Positions 37,621 to 47,561 of a stretch of DNA of 64,000 bases are shown piece by piece. The position numbers and the translations under genes are program-made. A model generated the notes under the pieces. It saw only the letters and a program-made list of their open reading frames with translations. It made no database searches and had not been told where the DNA came from. The number at the start of each line of letters is the position of its first letter. Position 1 is the stretch's first letter. The stretch spans positions 744,001 through 808,000 of the forward strand of contig JAGPNK010000007.1 in assembly GCA_020746835.1 (NCBI GenBank). Direction: 5' to 3'. The DNA is from Stachybotrys elegans. Lineage: Eukaryota; Ascomycota; Sordariomycetes; Hypocreales; Stachybotryaceae.

Positions 37621-37632
37621 GGATTTTATGCG
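37621..37632 (-). promoter_or_regulatory. Proximal TATA-like element of the repeat-protein gene
   Basis: The sense-strand sequence CGCATAAAATCC lies about 130 nt upstream of the start codon and is followed by a CT-rich stretch (CCCCCTTCTTTTCTCTG), a common fungal core-promoter layout. A second TATA-like box lies further upstream at 37780-37787. Confidence 0.5.
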
Positions 37633-37779
37633 TTGGTTGTGTGGTTGGTTGTGTGGTTGTGAGGCTGTGAGGTCGTGATGTTGTTGGTGAAGGTTGTTGG
37701 CGAAGGTTGCTGTGAATGCTGTGGAATGTTGGTTTGTTGATGATGAGAGATGTTTTCTGGAAGTGGCGTCGACGGCTCC

Positions 37780-37787
37780 TTTATATA
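37780..37787 (-). promoter_or_regulatory. Distal TATATAAA box of the repeat-protein gene
   Basis: A perfect TATATAAA on the sense strand, about 290 nt upstream of the start codon. Which of the two boxes is used cannot be told from sequence. Confidence 0.45.
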
Positions 37788-39110
37788 CATTGTCGAAGAG
37801 ATCCGGATCCTATGGACGACTGGTATGCATAGCCATGTGGTGTGAATGCTTCTTACCGGCTCACACATTTCCCTGCCCGGTCATGATAGGATCGTACAGT
37901 AGAGGCAAGGCGTAGATAGGGCTGCGTTAGTGGAGGGGGAGTGTGCTACAGGGGGTGGGTTAGCTTCTACTGCTCCCGTCAGCAGGGTGCCTGGACAAAA
38001 GCCCACTGCTCTCCCATGGGCATGGCATGGAGAGGCGACGGCGAACCTAATCAGGCACCTTACCTAGAGTAGGTCTAGCTCTGTCCGCCTCCGCCTGTTT
38101 CTATGAGTAGACGTGGAGGTGACGCCGATGTGGCGGGAGCCCAGGCACGAGCAGAGACAAGATTGAGAAAGCCCGCCGTCGGGGCCAGTCGCCGGATGCC
38201 GCCCAGTGGATGGCTCCTTGGCGGCTGGCCTCTGCTCTCAAGCCCGTCCGTCATTTTTTAGTTGCCATGTAGCCATGTTTGCCAGGGGTCCCGTCCCTTG
38301 TCGGTTGACAACAAGCGGGCCGGGCTGTCTTTTTCTTTTCTCGGTATGGCAAGGTAGGTACGTCGTGTATTACCAAACTAAGCCCCCCCTTCTCCCGTAA
38401 TAGCATTCGTGGTCGCGAAGCCAGCGAGCGGATTGGCCAGCAGGGCTCAGTGCCAATTTGGGATTCCCACGCACGCTGACTGGCGTTGACGTACCTCCGT
38501 CCTGGGGACACAACGTTGCTCCGGCGTGGGCGGAGCCGGCATGAGTCTGCGATCATGTTCCAAGATTTCCCCTTCCTCACTCTGCTTCACCCACAGGCCG
38601 GGAGGCACTACTGCCTGTGCGTTGGACAAGGATAGGAGTGAGCTGAATGGCAGTCATCTTCCCTAACCGCAACTGGGCACATTGGGCGACTGAATGTACC
38701 ATAGTGTGTTGCACAAAAATACGAGCTCCACGGGGAAGGGTTCGTCCAGTTCGTGCAGCGTCATGTTGCACAAGGCAAACACAATAAATTGGATGCAACT
38801 ATTCCTTCGGTGCGCGCACCTGCAGCGATGGGCCTATGTACACCCCAGGGTCCCTTAACCAATATGTGGTTAGATTAGCACCGAAATACCCAAGTTATGT
38901 ACTAAGGTAGGGTGGGTGGTATTTGGCTACCGAATTAGACGGAAGGTTGAGGAAAGTGCAAGTGCAATGCAGCCCTAGGTGCGTGCTCTGCTGCAGGTAC
39001 AGTACATGCACAGGCAGGACACCATCCAGCTGAACACGAATGAAACACCAGCGATTATCTTATTAATCGTCCCGTCCATGTGGCTTGATAGATGATGGGT
39101 GGTGGGGTTC

Positions 39111-39146
39111 TTTTTTTTTTTTTGTTTTTTTTTTTTTGATTTTTTT
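39111..39146 (+). repeat. Poly-T tract with single-base interruptions
   Basis: Runs of T broken by G and GA within about 36 nt. A low-complexity tract in non-coding DNA. Confidence 0.9.
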
Positions 39147-42100
39147 GAGAGGAAGGAACGCAGGAAGCGAGCCACTGTAGATTGCTCTTGCGCTTTCTCC
39201 CTCTCCGTTTCTCTCCTCTCCTCTCCTCATTTCTGTTTTCCTTCCGGCGAAACTTGCTCTCAACCCATGCATGTTGATCCATCTCATCCTCAAACTGTCG
39301 CGCATCATCTGTTTAACGATGCTGTACTTCTTCATCTTCCCCTATCCGGCAATTCACACTTTGCCACCCCCCTACGCAGCTAAGAATGGAAAGTAAAAAA
39401 TAACCAACAACCAACCACCCTCCACCCTCCACCCATCACCGAGAACCGAATCGAGAAACCCCCACGCACCACAACGGTTCCTGCCAAATTTGCGTCCTGT
39501 GATGTTGAACAGCGTACAGCGACAAGCGGGTGCGTATCGTCATGGCCGCCGCAATATCCACTGGGCACATGGCGAGGTGCATGCTCATCCCTTGGCCCAC
39601 GCCCAAGCTGACATTGAAAACGACATGCCTACTACTGTCTACACGCCATACACCCACCCTGCTCCTGTGTCTCTTTTCCCTCGGACGGGCAGGGGCAGGG
39701 GCAGCCATGGCGGAGAGAAGCCATAGCCCGGGTAAGGTGGATAATCGGCTCGGCTCGGCGAGCTTTCATCCTGCTCAACTACGGCCTCGCGGCGTGCAAG
39801 TCGCACTGGGCTCTGCTAGCGGAGTTCGCATCGGCGAGATGCTAGCGTTGAGATATTATGACAAGCAAGGGTCCTGCCGACTCTCATCTCGTCACACCGT
39901 TGTCGCGGCAAATCCGGTCCCCGGTGGCTCATCAACATCAGCAGCATCATCACCACAACCGTATAGCCATGCCCGGAATGGGCATTATTGACGGTACCAA
40001 AATTCACGGCGCCCTTCGATTGTTGCTACGCATCTGGCACCTCGACACCGTCGGCCATGTCCGGAACGCTCCGCAACCCGGCCGAGACCCTCTTATCTTC
40101 ACAGCACAATTGGCGGCCTTAGGTCAGCGTAATTCCCCCGGTTTGCCGGGTCCGCTACTCTGAGCCAACCCGGCCCGTCGCTAGAGTGGGCTTTGCTAGG
40201 TTTTGTACGAGGAGTTCGTCACACTCCGACATTTCCATAAGCGACATCGTCATTAATGCTTCCCGAAGCATCCCTGATAGGAAACTCGTGATTACGTATC
40301 CTCCACCTCATGCGCAGTTGAGTCATCCGGTGTCGACCGGTGGCAGCGGTGAGGGTTCTCAAGCCGATTAGACAGCGAGCAACAATTAATTTGGTTGCCT
40401 GATCCAAACACCGCCCCAGGCTTCCGCAACAAGGCCTGCTTCTTTTCGGAAGTAAAAATGGCCGGCGACGGCTCTCCGCCTATCTGCATGCCTGAGTCAT
40501 GGTGAATTGTGCTGCGTATTCCCGTTCAGGGCATATGCCTCTGGATTTGGTAGCATGGCGTATGCGATGATCATGCTGGCTACGATACGCCCCCTCAGGC
40601 ATCCTGGAGGCTTTGGACGAGGCTCTAACACGTATCGTGCGGCCGCCTGGTATTTCCCCTTTTCCTTTTACATACTTGTCTCTTCATCTTGCTTTCTCTC
40701 CTTCCCCACCTTTAGTTTTCAACTGACCGCTATTTTAGGCAAGGTGGTGGGCAGCCGCTCGTCGTCTGATGTGAGGGTTGCATCTGCGGTGGACACAAGG
40801 CCAGGAGCAAGGGAGCGGAAGCCAGCGAAAGCCAGCGATACCCGGCACGTATCGCAAGGCTGATTGATCAAAGTCCCTTGCAGCCCTTCTCGAGCCCATG
40901 TCTCTCTGGACGGAGCACCTTACGCGGAGGCTACGATGCCTTGGTTTGACTAATTTGTCGCAGCCTCGTCGTTATTGGAATTACTCCAAAGTGACACCGA
41001 AATTGCGGCCGGGACGCTTCCCTAGTCCTTGTCGTGAAGCCGAGCCGAACCTGGTCCGCGCAACCCTTCGAACGCTCAGACTTCCCCCAGGCTTTGTTTC
41101 ATGTAATGTGCAGATGACCACGAGGATGAGCAGCCGCACACATGGTGTTTGCATGCATGTGTCTGCGCAAGTGTGTGCTTGCCCCAAGATGAATCCCTGC
41201 AGCAACCGTTGCTGTATCCCACAACAACTGCAGCAGCTCAGGGGAGAGCAGTGCCCGGTTGGCGGGCTGATGGGACATACCAATCTTCTAGAAGAGTTCG
41301 GCTGCTGTGCAACAACCCACAGGGCTGTCACGCCATGGTCGATGATGTCGTATGGGGGCTAATAACAGGGGCATTGTGTGTAAAATCATTCACCAGTCAC
41401 ACAGCAGAACACCACGACGGGTCCCTGTCTTAAGCGCCCGGACGACCAAAATAGCACGACCCCGGCCCATTGGCCTGGAGCCGCAAACCTGGGCTAAATG
41501 ATGACCTGCATCTTCATCAATCAGGGCAGGGCAGTGATGGGGAAGCACCGCCACGCCTCTGAAGTCAACTCAGGGAGAAGCCCATAATTTCTTACCGCAA
41601 TACGATTATCTCGTGGCCCGCCAGACAAATCAGCAGCACAAGGGTCTCTCCTGATGTGTCAGATCTCCCACATGGCATCCCAGGCCTTATTGCACCCCCT
41701 TCATGTGCCACTGGGAGGCGTGACTGCCCTATCCTCCCTGGACCCCCGACTTGCATGTGCATCTTTTTATTCATTCGGATTACCGGCGCATATTTACCTG
41801 GGAACAGGAAAACTCGGCATCCAGGATGAAACGGCGAAGGGACAAAGGGATGCATCTGCATATATTCGAGCACAAATCAACAGGACCCAACCTTCCACTT
41901 CTGGAAGAAAAGCCAACTACGGCATCGACAAACTGAACCAAAAATGACACATGTGTATAATTATTCCTCATTCGCCGCTCTGCACCTCGGTGAGTCAGCC
42001 CAATGGAGGCTGGAGCCTCTGCTTAGAACTTTGCGGCTTCATTTGACAGCATCTGGGCCATTGGCGACACGTTGAAGCCACATTGAGGCAAGGTGACTGA

Positions 42101-42212
42101 TGATCCAAAAGCATCCATGAATAAACTCCCGCATCAAGAATGAATCACCCAGCAGGTTCGAGGAGGCAATTACAAATGCACATGCCCAGCGGGCTGCTTT
42201 CTAAGCGACATT

Positions 42213-42253
42213 GAGTTACCTCCTCGTGTAACTCAAATGGGTAACTCAAATGG
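42213..42253 (+). repeat. Small inverted plus tandem repeat
   Basis: GAGTTAC is followed after eight bases by GTAACTC, able to form a 7-bp stem, and a 13-bp unit gtaactcaaatgg occurs twice in tandem at 42228-42253. Its function is unknown. Confidence 0.7.
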
Positions 42254-43462
42254 GTACGGTCAGTGGTCGATCGAAAGCCCCTCGGCCCGGTGGCTCACAG
42301 TTCCAGATCGAATACCGAGCGTCTGGGCAGCCCGCTTAGCCATGAGCAGATCCTACACACGCTCGCCGTCACCACATACAGAGACACACACACATGCTTA
42401 TCTGCGCTACCACCTTGTCGGGCCCCCTAACCATGTGGCGTCTGCACGTCCATCCTGATCCTCTTTCTGCACAATGGACCACGCCCACGAAAACAGTCAA
42501 CGGCGAAGAGCCCAGGTTATTGTTCCTCCTGGCACAGTTTGTACCGCTCTCCAAAGGATGCCACGTGCTCTCCTTACCCCCTCTGCTCAGCTAACTGCTC
42601 CTTCGGGTTTCGTGCCAAGGCCGTTCCCGCTGTCCTTGCTCCCGCTCTCGCTGTTAACCACGGCGGAGTATTGCAATTGTATTGATCCTTGCCGAGGGAT
42701 CCTTCCAGCGACCTGTTGCCTGCCTCTTTTCCCAGTCCCCCCCATAAGCTCCGCCAAGGGCTTGTGTTACGGCTTGTATTAGTTGTCCTCCCGCATGGGT
42801 CCCTGTCCTTACTCTCGAGCACCCAGAACGGAAGTATTACGCAACCTGTACACGGTAGGCTGTCCGTTGTCAGCCAACTAACCAGGCAGCCAGGCTCGAC
42901 AGGGCGGGTGTATTGTTTCTCCCCGAGATTCTCGATACAGCATGCTCCAAGCCTCGAATAGAATGTAGCCTGTAATTATTCAACGCCCGCTGCGGAGGAT
43001 TATTCTGACTTTGATCTGCGACATCAGTCAGCCTAGAACGTTTTTACAAGCCAGATTTCTCCGCGGAGAAGCCCAGCCTCGGATACTTGCCGCAGAGGCA
43101 AGGCGGAGAGAGGGGAGGGCACAAAAAAAAAAAGATCAATCTCTCAACTCATGTTCGCTTACTGGTGGCACTGGTCGGGTGGTACCAAAGTGCCAAAATC
43201 ACAGCCCACAAACTCGCGGTGTGCCCCGGCGAGATGGTGTCTTAGGGGCGTCGCCGTTTGCCCCAATATCGGCGCAGAGAGCCCCTTGGACCTTTGAGCG
43301 TAAAGGGTAGTCACCGAGACATCAAGGGATCTTTTTTTTCTCTCTTTCTTTTTGAGTCACGAAGGGCCGAGTAGCGTCATTTCCATGCACCTTGGCCTGC
43401 CAAACGTACATTAACAAGGCTGATTCCTTGGCCCCCACTTGCGGCGACGAGGACGTCGTGCT

Positions 43463-46054
43463 TCACAACTCATCCTTGCCACGGCTCTCGCTGAGATCTT
43501 CCATGGCCATGATCTTGACGACCAGGCTAGTCCAGCCGGTAAAGTGCTGGGTGCGCTGGCCGGCCCCGGTCTCAGGATGATACTGCTCCCACGCAAACCC
43601 CGTCTCCTCCCAACTCTTGTATACCGTGTCGACGAGGTTCTTGCGCAACCTCGAATATAGATCGCGTGCCTTTTCTTGGAAAGGTCCTTTGTGCGACGCA
43701 ACGTTCTATTGAAAAAAAAAAAAGAGGGGGGTATTTTTAGTAAGGTGACAACCAGACCCTCCAAAAGGAGGGTCTCGCCGAGGAGGAATGCGGGCACACT
43801 TACATGCAACTCAGTGAGGATGAGGTAGTTCATTGGCATCCAGACTGGGCTTCGCCAGTAATTCTCCCCTGTTTCGTACAAAGGATCCTGTTTGCTAAGA
43901 CTTCGGATGCCATGGGGGCTGAATATGTGGTCCTCGTCGCCGATCAGATCCAGGATTCTCCCCATCTTGGGGCTGTCGTGCTTGATGAGGCCGAGGAAAA
44001 AAGGAGACAGAGACACGTATCCCTTGTGGCAAACGAGCTGGTGCTCCTCGAAGTCATCTACGGTAGCATCGCAGTAGCAACCTTCCTTCTCAGACCAGTG
44101 GAGGTCATCCAGGTTGCGCTCAATCGCGTTGAGATTCCTCTCGAGCTCGGCGACATCCTCTTTCATACCTAGCGCGTCCGCGATGTTGATGAGGGATTTG
44201 GCCATGAGCCCGACCCAGGACATGAGGTCGACGTGAAGCTCGCCGGGATGCGGCGGCTGTGGGCGAGGATAGTCATCGAGGCCGCTGGGCAGGACGTGCG
44301 TCTCGGTGCGCCCTTTCCACCTATACGCCTCCTTAGTCGAGTATGCTTCGCGATCGTAGGATTTGATGTCGCCGCGTTGCGTCTTGCGGAACCAGTCGTA
44401 CTGTCGGCGAAGGAGGGGGTACATCTCCTTGACGTACTTCTCTCCGACCTCGGGGTTGTCCAGGTATGCGGTGTAGAGATTGCCGCCGGCCTGGCCGTCT
44501 CCTCCGTCTGCCTTGGACTCCCTCAATCGCTTCATGAAGCCTTCGATGATGAGGAATAGAGTCGGCGGGTTCGCGTAGTGGGGGTACTGGACCTGGAACT
44601 CCTCCGGCACCCTGCTTCGAGCCTCGGGGCCCAGAATCTGCTCGCGAGGAATCCAGCCGTCGTCGTCCATGGTCTTGTACCAGCTTCGCACAATGTCCAG
44701 AGCCACGTTGATGTCCCAATCCGCGATGGGGACTAGGTGGAAGCCTTCGTCCCACAGGAAGCCGCGCGGGAAGAAGGGGCGAGAGGGGACACTGGTGTAG
44801 AGCTCGTACGGGCCCTCGAGCTTCTGCGCTCCTCGCGACCTGGCTTCGGCAGCCTCCTCCCAGAAGCGTTCGCTGTCTTCATCGTACTCGGTGGCGTAGG
44901 ACCGGTCGATGAGCTGGTGTCCGTGGAAATATCCGACACCACCCAGCAGGTTGGAAAACATGCTCTTGCCGAAAGCGTGGTACTTGGCGGCGGTGAAGGG
45001 CGCCTTGAAGTCAAAGATGCGGGAGAAGCGGTCACTGAAGGACTTGGAGCTGAGCTTCAGCTGCTCAGTCACGTCGTCCGAGGTCATGGCCTTGCCGGCA
45101 GATGCCGAGGAGAAGATGACGTCGAACTCAAAGGGGCCTTGGAAGGTCTTCTCAACAACATGGACGTTGCCCTCGCCGGGGCGGTGCTCCACGCGGTAGA
45201 CCTGCCAGGCTGGGGGCAGACCGTCGGCGGCGTAGTTCTTCTGGATGTAGGAAACCGACTCCTGCAGCTGGCTGAAGACGATGGGCTGGCCCTGCCACAT
45301 GACATCTTCAGAGTACGCAGAGCTGTGCACCAACGTCTTGTCGCCCTTCCGCGTCTCGGAGATGTGGTGCTGGCTCGTGGGATGCTTGCCCTCGCCCTTG
45401 GTGACGACGAGCGTAAAATCCCCAAGGGATTTGGAGTTGCCTTTGAAGGTGACATCGTCGTCGAAGCCGAATTTCCCTCCCTTGCCCTCGGGAGCCACCT
45501 CCCCCACCCCCTCCTGGGCAATGAAGTAGAAGAGCATTGTCTTGAGATCAGCGGGCGCACCGTCTCGAAGCGTGCCCTTGATGCGGGCAGCCCAGCTGCC
45601 TCCATGCTCACCGCCGGGAATCTTGACAAACGAAGTCGTGATGTCAATCAGGTTCTTTTCATCGTGAATGGTCTGGACGCCTCCGGTTCGCGCATCGTAC
45701 TCGTCCCAGCCGTAGCCGTGAATGTCGTCTCGCTGCTCGCAGGTATATCGAAACCCTATCAAGCTGCGTCAGTCCCTCGAACGGAAACAATGAATCAGAC
45801 CGGCCACGGTTTCTGGGATGCATACCATGCTGGGGATCGCTGTAGGAATCAGCCCGTGACCACATCAGTCCCGTCCACAAGCCATTGGGCGACCTGGGCC
45901 GCACGCCAAAATACAGGTTTGGCTTATAAGGTCCCCATAGCAGACTCTCGTTGTTGGCGTGGTCAATGTCCTCAGCGGCGGGGGATTGGCCAGCATCGGC
46001 GGCTATACCAGTAGCCAGAGCTGCTACCTGCAGCAGCAGCGCAAACCTCGCCAT
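43463..46054 (-). CDS. Processing alpha-glucosidase I (mannosyl-oligosaccharide glucosidase, GH63) with KDEL tail
   Basis: Three exons (46054-45826, 45755-43804 and 43705-43463) give 807 residues. The start MARFALLLQVAALATGIAADA is a cleavable signal peptide rather than the type-II anchor of yeast Cwh41. The N-terminal beta-sandwich has NESLLWGPYKPNLYFGVRPRSP and RYTCEQRDDIHGYGWDEYD. The C-terminal alpha-barrel has RGFLWDEGFHLVPIADWD, MDDDGWIPREQILG and NYWRSPVWMPMNYLI. The last exon ends GKDEL, an ER-retrieval signal. The enzyme removes the outermost glucose from Glc3Man9GlcNAc2 on new glycoproteins. The long frame alone would run past the last donor into a false C-terminus. Confidence 0.94.
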
Positions 46055-46425
46055 TTTTTATCTCTCTCTGCCTCGTCGAAAGCTGTGGTGGGTGCAGCGC
46101 TCGAGGAAGCAAAAGCTGGGGGGCAAGTTGCGCTTCTGAACACGTTTGGAGACCAGCCAGCTGTTTGCTTGCTTGCTTGTGTGGGACAGGCAAGGCTGAC
46201 GTACCCCACGAACCCCCCAGAGGCGCGAGCCAGGGGTCTATCGAGCTAGCCCAAGCTTCGATCGAGCTTGAGCTGTACCTAATCAGGCACCAGCCACACT
46301 ACTTAGTGGGCCGCTAACGGGAATTTCTTCAGCAAGATGGGAATTGGTTCTAGAATGCTCACCTCTTGAAACTTCTCCTCACAGCATACCCAACGCACCT
46401 ACACGTACACATACACGACCGCGAT
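46055..46425. promoter_or_regulatory. Bidirectional promoter, glucosidase I and tri-snRNP 27K genes
   Basis: A 371-bp head-to-head spacer. No TATA box stands out, as is usual for housekeeping pairs. It holds a near-palindrome of CTCGAT/ATCGAG type around 46238-46270 (tatcgagctagcccaagctt, cgatcgagcttgagc). Confidence 0.5.
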
Positions 46426-47214
46426 ATGAGTGACCAGCGCCGCGACCGCAGGCAGGATGGCCGCCGGGCATGGGACGATTCGGACCGCCGCGACAGACGT
46501 GACCGCGATCGCGACTACGGCAGGGACGACCACCGTAACAGAGACCGCCGCGACCGCGACAGGGATGCACGAGGGCCGAGGGACCGGTCGAGGTCTCCCG
46601 ACAGACGGTACAGAGACCGCGAGGGCGATAGGGATCGAGGCGGCAGAGGTCGCGGCGAAGATCGCCATCGTGGGCGGGACGGGCCGCGGCGCTACGATGA
46701 GAGGGATCGTGGACGATACGACGACGACGACAGAAGAGACCGACGAGGTATGCCTCCCCACTCGACCACATCCCAAAGAACACACACTCACTCTTCATAT
46801 CCAGGCCCAAGGCGCTCAGCCTCCCCCATAGACAGCAGCACCCCCCCACCCCGCCACGACGCCAGCCTCCCAACACGCTCCCGCCCAGACAAGAAGCCCA
46901 GCAGCAACAGCACCATGTCCGTCAAGGTATCCAACACGGCCCGGTCGCCGCGCAGCGCAACGCCCTCCGCAGACGCCCCCATGCGCACCGCCGCCGCAGC
47001 CGGGGATAATGGTGGTGATGACGTGGAGGTCGCCGAGGACGAAGACATGGCAGCCATGCAGGCCATGATGGGCTTCGGTGGCTTCGGCACGACAAAGAAC
47101 AAGAAGATTCAGGGCAACGACGTCGGCGCCGTCAGCAAGGAGAAGAAGAGGGAGTACCGCCAGTACATGAACCGCCAGGGCGGCTTCAACAGGCCGCTGA
47201 GTCCGACGCGGTGA
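46426..47214 (+). CDS. U4/U6.U5 tri-snRNP-associated 27K-like protein (SNRNP27 family)
   Basis: The start is the ATG at 46426 (MSDQRRDRRQDG). The N-terminal half is an Arg/Asp repeat region of RD/RDRD type. The C-terminal end has the conserved family block: EDEDMAAMQAMMGFGGFGTTKNKK, then GAVSKEKKREYRQYMNRQGGFNRPLSP. A probable 57-nt intron (46748-46804, GTATGC..TCCAG) is a multiple of three, so both forms stay open: 243 residues spliced or 262 unspliced. SNRNP27K joins the spliceosome before activation and affects 5' splice-site choice. The conserved 50-residue tail makes the assignment secure; the intron is inferred. Confidence 0.88.
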   Translation: MSDQRRDRRQDGRRAWDDSDRRDRRDRDRDYGRDDHRNRDRRDRDRDARGPRDRSRSPDRRYRDREGDRDRGGRGRGEDRHRGRDGPRRYDERDRGRYDDDDRRDRRGMPPHSTTSQRTHTHSSYPGPRRSASPIDSSTPPPRHDASLPTRSRPDKKPSSNSTMSVKVSNTARSPRSATPSADAPMRTAAAAGDNGGDDVEVAEDEDMAAMQAMMGFGGFGTTKNKKIQGNDVGAVSKEKKREYRQYMNRQGGFNRPLSPTR

Positions 47215-47561
47215 GGTTGAACCGAGGGGGGAGAAGAGCCGCTTTGTTTTTAGTCATACATGCCATTTCCTGGGCGGTTCCATACCAGGAGATTCACGAT
47301 GTTCACGACGGAGTTTGGAGAGGGCTTGTACAGCATATTATAGAGACTGATACGCGTTGCCAGCGGTAATTCATGCCTATTATACATCAGAATACTTCGC
47401 TATTCATTGATGACGAGTGATCTGGGGCGAGTTCGTAAAAATATAGGGAGCCCTGTTAAACATGACTGAATGTATTCCAAAATGGCATTCGTCCGTTATA
47501 GTCCGAGTTAGACATTATGTACTCTGTGTGACCTCTGGTCCAGACAGCCAATGCCACATGC
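47215..47561. other. Convergent spacer, SNRNP27-like and formin genes
   Basis: Tail-to-tail 3' regions, AT-richer in the middle. No gene is seen. Confidence 0.5.

Larger units (their letters stand above)
37494..43462. other. 6-kb gene-free region
   Basis: This is the longest stretch here with no coding gene I can support. Open frames are short, lack codon bias and do not connect through convincing splice sites. It holds poly-T tracts (39111-39146), a 13-bp direct repeat with a small inverted repeat (42213-42253) and an A-run (43121-43133). No transposase, reverse transcriptase or terminal repeat is visible, and it does not look strongly AT-biased as heavily RIP-mutated DNA would. It may be promoter, non-coding RNA, or long-decayed sequence. 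Confidence 0.5.

Noticed and set aside
37626..37868. 80-codon minus-strand frame upstream of the repeat protein
   Set aside because: His/Thr/Asn-rich translation of the leader and TATA region; it overlaps the promoter.
37494..43462. Transposon or RIP relic
   Set aside because: No terminal repeats, transposase or reverse-transcriptase motifs, and no strong AT shift.
44737..46014. 425-codon plus-strand open frame
   Set aside because: Antisense shadow of glucosidase I.
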